This document shows positions 1 to 12,900 of a DNA stretch of 64,000 nt, in pieces. Origin of the DNA: Diadema setosum (taxonomy: Eukaryota > Echinodermata > Echinoidea > Diadematoida > Diadematidae); contig NC_092704.1 of assembly GCF_964275005.1 (NCBI RefSeq), forward strand, positions 5,848,048-5,912,047. The letters run 5' to 3'. Both the position numbers and the translations under genes were made by a program. The notes below the pieces were generated by a model. The model saw nothing but the letters and a program-made list of their open reading frames with translations, made no database searches and was not told where the DNA came from. Position 1 is the first letter of the stretch; each line of letters starts with the position of its first letter.

Positions 1-313
1 CCATATATGGTGAAAGTTTTCGCTTGGTTCCACCTGTACTTTTTGAGAAATCATCATGTTTCTACAGGGTTTGGAATAGAAAATTATAGTAAGCGAAACA
101 ATTGAAAATGACGTCATTTCTTTTCCCGTAATATTGGGCATGCGTGGTACGTGAGATTCAGGATTTCGTGCTCATTGTTGGTTTGCATGTGACGCAGTCA
201 ATTTTGCTGAGTGTCGCACGGCGGTGACTGCAGCTGAGCTGCTGCCGCGCACGCTGCATGCAGCAAAGCGTTGTGTGTGCTGTGACATGCAACGCTATGT
301 ACAGTCACGCGAT

Positions 314-410
314 TATATATACATGGGACCGACCTGTACGCTTTGCGTTTGTGTCATTTTTGACATCACCTTCTGTTTTTTCCGACACAACCATGGCCGG
401 GAACATTACG
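314..410 (+). promoter_or_regulatory. TATA-like promoter with a possible 18-nt first coding exon
   Basis: TATATATA at 314-321 is followed by a pyrimidine-rich stretch and, at 393, by ACCATGG in ideal Kozak context. The frame reads MAGNIT and then meets a donor-like GTATGA at 411. No downstream exon was found, so this may be chance or the start of a gene with a remote second exon. Confidence 0.2.
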
Positions 411-1850
411 GTATGACATTTAAAATGCAAGCAGATAAATAAATTTCAGTGTACTTTGTTCGAATGGCGCTTTGGTTCCGCAATCACACTTCGTGAATTT
501 TAGGATGATTTTCGAGGCATATTTTTTGTAATTTTGCTCGCCAGGTTTTCGCTAAAATTTCACATTTTATCATTGTCAAATCCTTTAATATGTTATATGT
601 GCATATTCGGACATGTTTTCAAATTCAAACTAACTCAATTTTAATCCGAAAATAGGTTTCCTTAAATTGTTATTAGCTTGAGAAGTTGTTTACTTTTTCT
701 CAACTACGCGAGTACATGTTGTTTACTTTATGCAAATGAGGCTCGGCTGCCGATGGATTTCTGCGAGATAATTGGGGTGCTCCACCGCGCCTGCACAGAC
801 TGCCAAATTCTCAACAACTGTGGAGTGTGCATGCGTTGGGGGAGGGGGTTGAGAGGAAAAGAGCTGAACAGTTCTTAAGTTTTGATCTTCAAACAGTTGC
901 AAACACAAACACATCCTTTTCTGAGACTTTTTGTTTTGTGTATGTGCTCCAGAATTCATACACCAGATTAATGAATTTTAGCGAGGACATATGTAAAGGT
1001 GCCATGACCAAATTAGCCTCAAAGTTGTCTCGTTTGTGGATTTTTGTAGTATAGGTGTAGAAATACATAGAACTTCAATAACAATTGCTTTGAATTAACT
1101 TTTCAGTAGTCTCATAAAAATGAAAACACTCTATAAAATGTTGATATCGTTACTATGCCTGCACACAAAGACACCCCAAAAAGAGAATAAAAAAAAAAAT
1201 AAATCAAATAAGTAACATATTAAGAGATTAAAATAATATCAAAACAAGTAAAAAATGGAGCGTAGTAGACACATAGGTCTCACAATGGCCATGCTGTGTC
1301 TCATAGCCCTTTAACACGATTTTGCCTTTACATGATTTTAGTTAATTACGTAATAAAAATAAAAGATGTATATTTTGCTAATTAATATACACATGATCAA
1401 GATTGACATTCCTATCAGCTAAGCAACTCTCTATCTGTGATTCATTTTCATCTCTGTATCAACAATGGACTACAAATTAATTTTTTCAAAATGAACCATC
1501 CATCTGCCATGTTACAGCAGGCCTACTCAACTAGCCTCTCACAAAGAGTGAATAATCACAATTGTTTTCTCGAATGCTAGAAAAGGCATGTGAAAATCTC
1601 ACATAGATTCACAATACAGCTGTTTTTCACTGTTCAAACACTGATTAAATGCTCGTTCAAAGCCAAACATGACTTTACCTATGTCACACAAGTTTCCTTG
1701 AAGGGAAAACATTATGTTTTCATGTCAATAGCCCGCCACATAAAAGCCTCAAACATTGGAACGTTAGGGGCTTTTTATCAGATTTTGTCTTGCCTCCTTG
1801 TAACCACAATTGCCTGGTCCTCCTTGGCGGAAATTTGGTAAAGGTCAAAG

Positions 1851-1858
1851 TATAAAAG
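1851..1858 (+). promoter_or_regulatory. Isolated TATAAAAG box
   Basis: A canonical TATA box with an ATG at 1926 and a strong donor-like GTAAGT near 2053. The intervening reading frame of about 45 codons resembles nothing I know. Reported only as a weak promoter candidate. Confidence 0.15.
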
Positions 1859-2326
1859 GTTGAAGGCTGACCTAACAGTCTCTTGTAAGAGTGTCAACAA
1901 AAGCTAGAGCTCAACGACATTGAATGGCAGTAGAAATGGTGACAGACTGTTTTTTTTTTTTCTTCATTACCACACTTGCTTGCAAGAATGCGGATTTGGA
2001 ACATTGCAACGAGCAACAGGGTTTGTGTACAAAAATGTGCAATGATCAGGGCAGTAAGTAAGAATCGAATGCCTAACATATCAAACTAAAAGATTTCTAC
2101 GTAAGTGACTCCCGATTTTCTTATCAGAAATACTGCACTCATTGCTTCGGCATGCAGCCAGATATGAGTTAAATTCAAACACACACAACCACTTTTAGAT
2201 GACCTCCATAGTGACAGATAATATTGCATAAACACTTTTGTTACTTGTGCATAGAATATGTACAAATACATCCGACTCTTGGGCATGGCTTCACCCACAT
2301 TAAATATACAGACAGCAAATCTGGAT

Positions 2327-2332
2327 TTTATT
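2327..2332 (-). terminator. Candidate poly(A) signal of ATG9
   Basis: AATAAA on the minus strand about 520 bp beyond the ATG9 stop codon. It is the first canonical hexamer I found in that direction; the true cleavage site is not shown by the sequence. Confidence 0.35.
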
Positions 2333-2852
2333 GGCAAAAACAAACACATCCAGAAAATCAGTTCGCAAACCTTAATATGTACACAAGCCATGAGCAAAAT
2401 TACGGAGAGAATAAGACGCAAGCTTCGGCTTTATGCTGTTTGGTTGACTAGGAGTGGGTATTACATAGGTTTGTAGATACAGAAGAATATGGCTGTAAAT
2501 GGCTTAAAAAATATAACAGTTTGTGTAAAACTTCATTTTGTCAGATAACTGTAATACAATTGAATTTTGATATGCGTTTTTTTCTTCTATCGAGTCATGT
2601 AATATAAGCTGGACAGTCACTGCTATACACAAGTGCACAAATTACAGCATAACACATTACTACACTGATCATACACCAATCGGAAATTAGTATTTACCCA
2701 TCTATTTTACACCTAGCATGCATGCAATCCTCCTCATCAAAAGTGTTACATATCCGTCACTCTTGCAAGTCATACTCTCATCAACTACGATGTCCAGGAA
2801 TATTCTGTCATTGCTCCCTTTATGTCTCTCCATACTAAAGATTGTCTGTCCC

Positions 2853-3880
2853 TCAGACATTGGGCAGGTCTGTGTTGACGAGCGGCCCCACCGGCACGAG
2901 TGGAATGTTCTGGGGCGGGTGCTCGTCCTCATCTGAGTCTGAGCCGGGAGCGGGCGGTTCCATTTGCCACTGGGTAGACTGACTCATCTGAGGGGACTGC
3001 ATTTCCACGGATGTGTTGGGCAGGGTCACACTCCGATCATGAAGCTGGATGCAAAAAGAGAGAAAGGAAATGAAAGAATGTGGGAGAATTGGCAGCAACG
3101 CCATTTCTGACATCATTTAGTGATTTCTTCAGGATCATGCCATTGAGATAAATTCCTCTATAAGCAGAAGGAGGGAAAAATCTGAAAAAACCCCCAAACA
3201 AACTGATTTATTATCTCTGAATGGGTGCTTGGTGACCTATCAGTGATTTTGTTGATCTGCTCATGAATAAAAATCCAGATCGCAAAATTATCGGCTCTAT
3301 GTTTTTCATTGTTTATGTGTTCGGTTATAGCAAAATGTCAATATAACGAAAGAAAACTGCCGGTCCCGAGGACTTCATCATAACGGGAGTCCACTGTACC
3401 CAAAAAAGATTATGATATATGATGAAATCAGCTCTGTATGAAAAGTTGAAATGTGGGAAAAAAAAGACAAGATGAACAACTTTTTAAAACTTTTCCCCAA
3501 AATGTGGCAAGATATCATGCTTGCAGTTGGCTTACCTGGTGCATGTAGAGGGCACTGAAGTTCATGTCTGCGGTGGTGACGTTGGCAGCGGTGCCCCCGG
3601 TGACGATGGGGTTGGTAGGGGGTAGAATAGACTGCTGCATGACCCCTGGTCCCTGCATGCTGCTTAGGAAGGCATCTGGACTGTGGAGACTGGGAGGAGG
3701 TAATGAGGTGAAAAAAAGATAGACAGATAGATAGATAGATAGATAGACAGATAAATAGATAGGTAGATAGACAGATAGACAGATAGATAGACAGACAGAT
3801 AGATAGATAGACAGATAGATAGATAGATAGACAGATAGATAGACAGATAGATAGATAGATAGATAGACAGATAGATAGAC

Positions 3881-3915
<35 letters not shown>

Positions 3916-6900
3916 GAAAGCATGCAACAGAAGGAGCAAGAGATCAGCAGAGAGAGATAGACAAATAGATAAATAGATGGATATAGAGAGCAAATGATAG
4001 ATAAATAGATGGATAGATAGATAGATAGATAGATAGACAGACAGACATATAGATAAAGTGATACAAGTATATCGAGCAAATGATAGATAAATAGATAGGT
4101 AGGTAGAGAACGATAAACAGAGAAAGAGATAGATACATAGATAGAGAGATAGATAGAGATATATATAGAGCAAAAGATTGATAGAAAAGTAGATAAATGG
4201 ATTGATTGACAGATAGAGAGGCAGGTAGGCAGAAAGAGATGGAGAGAAAGAAAGGGGAGAGAAAGAGACAGAGAGAGGGAGAGGGAGAGATTATGCTGGC
4301 TGAAGAGATGAAATACAGTTTCATCCACTGAAACACAACTTTCTGTCTCCTTTTGCCCATTTCACCTGGTGGGCTGGAGCTGGTGTAAATAGGACCACAA
4401 AACTCTTCTAACTGAGGGCAATTGCACCAGGCTACATTCTGCAGACAAAAACATATCTTGCTTTGCATATGAAAAATTGCATACACTAAGCATGCTACAG
4501 CAAATTACAGCCAGAAAATGAAAAGTTTCACTTCAAAACCATATTTGTCTATTTTGGATGAAGAAAAAAGTAATATGACGGCAAAACATAATACTCTAAA
4601 TGTGGTATTGACTGAGATTTTGCTGCTGATGAGAAGTCGTTCTTACCTGGTGAGGAGACCCGACCCTTCAGGGGAGAGTGGACCCTCCGAGCTGGTGATC
4701 CCACCCACCACCTGCTGGCTGCTCCTGGGGCTTGTGGCGCCCTCGACAATGGGGGACGTCAGGGGGGCGGGGGGCTGGAAGCTTGGCGTGGGCATGGGGT
4801 CCAGGGAGGGCGGGTTGCTGTGCTGCACGGCTATACTGCCTAGAATACTGTTTTGCTGTTTTGAGAAACAACAGAAGGTATACATTCTTGTCATGATGCT
4901 TGAAATAATTGTGGTACATGTGACATGTGACAGCGCATAAAAACTATTTATGTAATTAAGTAAATGACAACCATATGAAAATACCAGCATCCATTTGCAG
5001 GCAATGGAACTGAGTATGGGTCCACAGCAGTTACTAACAGTATCATTTTGTGTGCATGAATTAACATGCTGTATCTGTGTTTTAAATACTGGGGCTGGAA
5101 TTCATAGAGGTAGTTTATAAATTCAGTCCATGCATTATGCAAAATTATGACTGTGTAAATGGGCGTGATATATCACAGAAGTGACCAGATATACAATAAC
5201 GAAAAACTTGCATGTCTAAAGCACCTCATTCCTGTGCTGTTCCATGGACTAAATTTAAACCATGGGTTTGATTTACACTACCTTTGTGATCTCGGGCCAC
5301 TGAGGTAAATTTTCATAGAGTGTAACAACTAATACTTTAACTGAAATACAAATATTTGACTGCTGGAATATAGTGTAAGTCTACAAGAAAAATGTCACTT
5401 GAGAAGGGGTACACAGTGTTGCTAAAAATTAAACAAACTGCAAAGCACAGAAATATCATCTTTGACACCGGTGTGGAACCTCAGCCCCCACCTGTGGCAT
5501 TTCGTGTAAGCATAATTCACTGAGTGTGACTCGATAACTCACCCCTTCTATTGAAGTGATGGATCTGAGAGAAGTCATCAACGCGTTGTTCTCTGCCTCC
5601 AGACGAGTGCATGTTTTAATGTCCCTTTGTGCTACCATGGCAATAGATAAGGCAAAAGATGTAAAGCAATCATTGATGCAATGGCGACAAATAGCTTCTT
5701 AAAAATCTATTGATTCTAATGAAAATTGATCGATTGATTGACTGCTTGACTGATTCCAAAAAGAAGTGCTCAAATGCAGGGAATGTAATTTCAAGTTGAT
5801 AACCTATGATTACTACAGTGAAAGAATCAAGTGCCAAAATTTTGAAAACCTTTGGATTTATCTCAGATACAACAAAAATAAATATGTATATTTGAATTGT
5901 GCAGAGTTCCAGCCAATGCATGTCCTTAAGATTTTGGAAAATGTAACATTTTATTGCTTGTTTGTCATTCTACACTTGGAAAACAACAGGAAGTCAAGTT
6001 TAGTGGCAACACATGTTTTCTGATGTTAACAATACACAAAATGACAGCAAACAGATATCTTTCCATGTGAAAGAAACTAAGTACAAATTCTATGCTGTAA
6101 CTCTCCGGACCTGTTTATCAAAGTCTGGACAACAAGGGGAGATAGAGATGACAACAGAATCCTGATGGAATCCCATTTTCTTTGCTCATTTTCCACTAAT
6201 GAATTATATTCATTTCTGGTCAGTTTTTTTTTTTCTTTTTGCATTTGTTACATAAAAAAAGCTACATCACTTCGGTGATCCCTCACATTTATCCCCAAGT
6301 TGAATCATCCTTCGGGTTTATGTCAGGTTTAAGTGTGTGCATGTGTGTCACACACATATACACTGCTCTATTGCTTTTGACCATTTGAGCAAAACACTGT
6401 ATTAGGGCTTTCTATAGCTCAGTCGGTAGAGCAACGGGCTAGCATCTGGAGGCCTCGGGTTTGAATCCCAATGAAATCCCATTTTCTTTGCACATTTTTT
6501 CCACTAATAAACAGAAAAAGATGAAACATAAGACTCCTGAGCTCTTGTGAACAGGGACATGAGTTTTAAGAAAGAACATCTCCAGGTGACGATTTCTCAT
6601 CATAGTGGGAGGCTCCTGTCTATCATTTGAACCAAGAGCTTTCTAAAACTATGGGGTCACAAGATACACAAATAATCAAGAACAGGATTCCGTATCAACT
6701 ACCAACTTACCCTGTGTTTTTAGGGCGCTGATGAATAGTTTGCTGCTTTGAGGTGGGGTCCACTTGGGATTTGTCACCTTAAAAAGAAAAAGAAAAACAA
6801 CAATCAACAAGCAATTAAATTTCCCCCAAAACCACAACAATAAACAGAATGACTAACTGATGATACAGGCAAAGGTACAGGTCATTTCAAAACTGGTATT

Positions 6901-9900
6901 TGTCAATACTACTTGAGAGTGCTATGGTGAATGACCTTATTTACACATTACATAATACACAGTGTATCCTTCATAGGTGGTTTGGATCTAACTTGATATT
7001 CAAACACACCCCATCACAATCATTGACATAGAAGCTGCCATTTTCAGTGTTTTTCTGTACTCTGTGTATCAATTCCAACATGACACATTTCTTCCGACAA
7101 ATATTCATGTTACATGTGACTTCGTTTGTGTTTCCCTCCATACTTCCTAAAATTAGTAAAAAGCATGCGTTTGAGAAGAAATGTGACTGTGCGTGTCCTC
7201 TTTTGATCCTTTAGATCAAGAAATATGGCACATTTACTGACGTTCTCACCGTTGAGACAAAACGAACAAATTATTAAGTTGGGTTTGTTTTTTTTTTTAA
7301 TCATGTGAAAAAATATGTAAAATAACAAAGACAAAAATCTGATTCTTTTTCTTTATTTACCTGAAGTAAATGTGTAAAAGATGAAATATACAATTACACA
7401 AAAGTATTGTTAATTTAGTGGTCAGATGGATGTAAATTTACTGATGGATGAATCTATTTGTTCAAAATCATTGTGTACATTGCAAAAAAAGTCAGGCCCA
7501 TGTATTACACATACTAGTATTACACAAAAGAAGCAAAAAATTCACCTACATTTATTTTCCACTGATTTCATTTCCACTTTGAGAGTAATCCTACATCACC
7601 AGGGTTTGTGATACTCACTGTGAAGTGCATGAGGGAGAGTTCTGTCTTGCCGTCCTCAGCCTGGTTGTACTGGTTGGCCTCACTGTTCCCTCCTGTCATC
7701 CACTGTGACAAGGACAAAGAGTAAGAAGCAAAAGGTGATAAGTAGAGGGTGTTCTGAGGTGACTGTTGCCATACACGTATGACACTTTTGTGGCAGAAGG
7801 GAATACAAACAACCTCTGCCAACATCTTACCACCTCTGTCCACCGCAAATACAATAGGAACCATGAAGTGGTGAAGGACCTACCGAAGTGGCTACTAAGA
7901 CTGATAGAGTGATATCTGGAATTTTCAATAGTATCACCATTTTCACGGTTCCTCTCATCCACATGTGCATGAATATCATGAATATTCAAAGCAATGCCAA
8001 TCATTAAAATTCATACATCTCCATGTCATCTTGTTTTGTCAGTATCTCATTCACTATTGCTTTTAATAGTCATTCTCCATGCACATAGTAGAATATGAAT
8101 AAATGAAACAGTTACAGCATTCTGACAAGAAAACTATTGCTCTTGTACTTGAATCTGCACTCTACCAGTTGCTTGGAGTTACAGCGAGTTCAAGGACTTC
8201 ACAATTTATTCATAAGAAATTGGGAGTTACAAAAATGGTTTAATTGTAAAGGATTAGTAGCTCCTTTGTGGTAAAAAGAAAGCAAATTGAGTGATGGATG
8301 GTAAATGGTAATAAGTTCTCTTCATCCTTTGAACAGTCCTGCTGGACATTTTCTAGTCGTGCACACCCAGAAAAAGGCGGCAGACCCCGAAGTTGATGAA
8401 TGACATAAGTCTAAAAAAATCTTTCATTATGTGGAGTAAGGCGCAGAACAAGCTCACCTTGGGGTTGCCATGAGTGCGAATGTCCATCTGGGCAAAGGAG
8501 CACACGTCTCCGACCCCGATGACGTCCACGGTGAAGTTGTGGTAGAAGTCGACGATGTCCAAGGCTCGGGGCCTCAGCTTGAAAATGAGGACAAAGGGGG
8601 TCAGGAGGGGACTCAGGAGCTCCTCCAAGAAATACACCTGTCAGGGGGCAGCAACAACAGCAGGTTGTCTTAAAACCATCAAATCCTGAGCAAATTTAGC
8701 TGCAGAATTATTATTTGCCAAATTTGACAATTATTTGTATGATTTATATTGGAGAAATTTCAGTTGTAACTGGTTAAATTCCTTAATGGGATGGTATAGT
8801 TTTGGTTGAGATAGGGCTTCAGGTTTCCAACTTTTTTTTTGATATAATGAGAAACCTCTTACGAAATATGAAAGAGCATACAATTCTCGAGGAATTCAAA
8901 GCTTATGTGATGAAAATCGGTTTTGAAATGACCGAGATATCCAAAAACAAAGAAATCCTCATAAAAGGTGGGACCCACCTTAATTGCATCACTTTGTTTT
9001 ACTTTACTTTTGGATACCTCAGTCATTTCAAAATCAACTTTCATCAAATAAACTTAAAAATCATCTTGGAATTGTATGTTCTTTTATATTTCATAGGTGA
9101 TTTCTAATAATCTTGCAAAAATCTGAAATCTGAAACACCACCTCAACTGAAACTATACCATCCCTTTAATCTTTTTAAATATGTTGCTAATGTTAGGATC
9201 AGTTATAATTTAAGCAATTTAGATGCTTTTGGAAATTGTACAACCAAATTAAATAATGGTATATGACCACAGAAAAGTTCATGTAAAAGAGAAGTGTTTA
9301 TTCTACCCTATGAAGAACTACAAATGAGCATTAAAAATGATGAGAAACTGATACAAGCTCATACCACAGAAATGTGGTTTTTGAGACTTGACAGATTTTA
9401 AGGAGAGATAGGGAGGATGGTGAAGTGAAAGACAGGAAAAGAAAGGTTTATACCGGAAGCGAGAGGGAAATAGTGAAACTGAGACAGAGAAAGGACGGCA
9501 GCTGATGGCAGGAAATGTTATTCCTGAGGAAAAGTTAATGTCTACTGATGTGACCCTAAACACGATTAACAGCTATCCCTGCTTATCACAGTTTACTGAG
9601 TGTTATCATATATACTAACAGTGGCAGGCAAGTCATTGTACATCAACCGCCGAGACATTATGCATGGTACCAATGAGCACTGGTACCAAGTTCTTTGAGT
9701 ATGTGACTCAAGCTATACCCAATGAGACATCAAATATTGAAAGTCCTACATATTCTCCATTTGCAAATGCAACAATAATTTCAAGCTTGAAATATTCATT
9801 CATGATGCTGTATATCACTATCGTGATGCTAAAATCTTATCCCTGCTAACAAAGAAACAAACATTTTTCATTGTTGTATAATACTTTGATTTCTCCAAAA

Positions 9901-12900
9901 GGATAACTCAAGAGCCTCTATGAATGTTACAGTTTTCTGTAAAAGCTATGGTTGAACAACATTTTGATATGATGCTCAAATTTCATTAGTCAATGGAATT
10001 TCATGGCATGAGCAAAGTACAGAGTAGTGTCCAGTGAAGAAAAGGTTAGTCTGCTGGAAAGACTCACAGCCTTGTACTGGAAGAGTTGTGAGAACTCGTC
10101 CCTGACCCGGTAGGTGTGTGCCTCCCCCTTCCACGAGTCCGGGATGTAGTGGATCTGTGCCAGGATGCTCTGCATCAGAGTCTCCGGACACCAGATCAAA
10201 TTCTAGAGGGCGACAAACGAAATGCCGTGGTTGTTACTCATGATGTTACGCAAATCCGTGAAAACTTGATTTACAACTTTCAAGCTTTGTCCCAAGCCAA
10301 CAGTGTCTGTAAGATACATGATACTGTAAAATGAACAACTTTCTCGTATTGGCACCTGGCATCGAATGCATTGTGCGCGGACAAAAACTTTGGCATGTAT
10401 ACTACTTTCTGGAATATTGTCTCCTTGCAAATTTCTTGAAAGTTTCATGCACAAAAAAATTTCCAGTTTTACAGTATTGTTAAATGGGGATTCTAAAGAC
10501 ATACTCTATGATCCTTATCAAGGCACTCCCATAATATTGATACAATCATCATCTGATGCTTTGAAATATTGGCTCTATTATCTGTCAGTTTCATTAAGAT
10601 CCTTTGCTTTCTCAGTGATACACTTGGAGAGAGAGAGAGAAAAAAAAAACAATGTCTTGAACATGTTTTGTTCCCTTGTTCTATGTACACCATTCATTAG
10701 ATATCATGTAGAGTACTAGTATCAGATTGAACAGTTACAGATAAAAGTAATGTCACCCCCCATCAAAAAACAAAAACAAAATAAAACTAGAAATGTCGCT
10801 ATGGCGACTGATTCCTCCGCCATAATGCATGATTCTCCCAATAGGTGTATAGTACAATGTCTTCACAATGTGTGATGACAGTTTCACATAACTGGCAAAA
10901 TATTGAAATGACAGGTTTGTCAGAAATATCTTGAATGTTCACTTTCCTTGAACTGGGTTTGCTATAATTGTCTAAGAGTGCAGGTACACATATTTTGAGA
11001 CTTGAGAATTTTTACTTGACTTCTGACTGACCCTTTTATGAGTGTATGCATTGAGTAATTTCCAAGTATGAATAGTATTCAATTACAGTACAAAATAGAT
11101 TTGGGGGGGGGGGGGGCATTGAAACCTGGCCTTTGACCCTTAACCTCTGACCTTTGACCTTCTGGCTGGAAATTTCCCAGAGAATCTCCATTAGGTAATG
11201 CATATGTATATATCAAGTTTTAAAACTAATAATGCAAGCATTGCATATACTAGTATATGAGGGAAATAGTAAAATTCTGAGTAGTTGACGTTGACCTCTG
11301 ACCCCCTGACTATTGACCCATAACCCCTAAATTCCCTAGATAATCCCTGCCAGTCACTACATGCGTATGTACCAAGTTCCATGAAGATACATTGAACCAT
11401 TTGTGAGAAAAGTGATATTGCAACATTTTCACCTAACCTTTGACCTTTTGACCTTTGACCTTATGACATGAAACTCTCTCTGGAGAATCTTTACGCAGTA
11501 GTACATGTCTACACTAAGTTTCAAGAAAATACCTTTGGGCATTGCATAGATATGGGGGAAATAGCAACATTTTTAGCATTTGACCATGACCTTTTGACCT
11601 TTGACCTCTTGCCAATGTCACTAAAATCTACTCAACTAATTGCCCCATCATACATCATCCTTGGACCAAGTTTGGTGAAAGCTGCTTCATCCAGTTTTGA
11701 GTTATCACGTAAAAAGATAAATTTTAGGATTTGACCTGGATCTTTGACCTTTGACCTCTGTCCGATTTCACTAAAAAACTAATCAAGTAAATGTCCCATC
11801 ATACATTATCCTCCAACAAAGTTTGGTGAAATTTGCTTGATCCAGTCTTGAGTTATCGCGTAAACGGATACAATTTCATGATTTGACCTTGACCTTTGAC
11901 CTTTGGCCGATTTCACCCAAAATCTAATCAAGTAATTGCCCCATCATACTTAATACTTGGACCAAGTTTGGTAGAATTCCAGTCAATATTATCCAAGTTA
12001 TCGCGTAAACGAAAGCGGACGGACGTACGTACGGACGGACGGACAACCCGAAAACATTAATGCCTCCGGCACCACTTCGTGGCGGAGGCATAAATATGCA
12101 AAAAAACAAAAACAAAAAAACATACCTCATCAGGTATGAAGGTCCTGCAAATGGTGACAGCAACACCTAAAGAATGAAAAATACACAGGAAAGTGGGATG
12201 CTGGTCAGATTCTCAGCGATGAGATATCATAGAACATGTGTCTGCAGCCAACACAACCCTGGAAGGGAGCATGTATTGCAGATTTGTCCAGATAAAAAGT
12301 GAACTCCACAACAACAATGACAACAATAGCATTAACAACAACAATATAACCGTCTATGTTGGGGATTGTTAGGCCTTTACAATGACAAGTTGAAAAGTGG
12401 AAGAAAATGAAGATGGAAAGAGGGTAACAGGTGAGAACGAAAAAAAAAAAAAGGAGATGAAGGACATTATGAAGGAGCACAAAAGAAGAAGACGACGGAA
12501 TAAGATCAGGAAACATCAGAGTCACATGTGCTGGACATTGCTGCATACTAGTGACCAGGGTTACCATACCTAACAGTGTCATGGTGGTGAGTACGTGTTC
12601 CACGGTGAGAACGTCTTCATCGTAGACAGTCAGGATGATGAGGACGGCCAGAATGGACCCCGCAAAGAAGGCGATATTCCTGGATTGGAAGAGGAGGAGG
12701 CGGAAGAAGAAAACAAGGAGGAGAAGGTGAGGAGGAGGACAACGCAAATTAAACTTGGTAATTGGGTTCACAATTCACTCTATGAGGAGAATGTTTAAAG
12801 GACAAGTCCACCTTCATAGACATGTGGATTGATGCAGCAATATTGTTGGAAGACATCAGTGAGAGTTTGAGGAAAATTGGACAATCCGTTCAAAAGTTAT

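Larger units (their letters stand above)
1..2326. other. Left intergenic region without a recognised gene
   Basis: The DNA is CpG-rich at about 140-320 and AT-rich from 1050 to 1500. An octamer ATGCAAAT lies at 730-737. Apart from the two weak promoter-like spots and these, I see no splice-consistent coding exon and no repeat copy shared with the rest of the window. Confidence 0.5.

Noticed and set aside
3378-4486. Long minus-strand open frames rich in Ser-Ile-Tyr-Leu
   Set aside because: They are translations of the GATA/GACA microsatellite and run across a verified ATG9 intron and exon.
6404-6470. Functional tRNA gene
   Set aside because: A and B boxes are present but the acceptor stem cannot pair, so it is a SINE head or tRNA relic.
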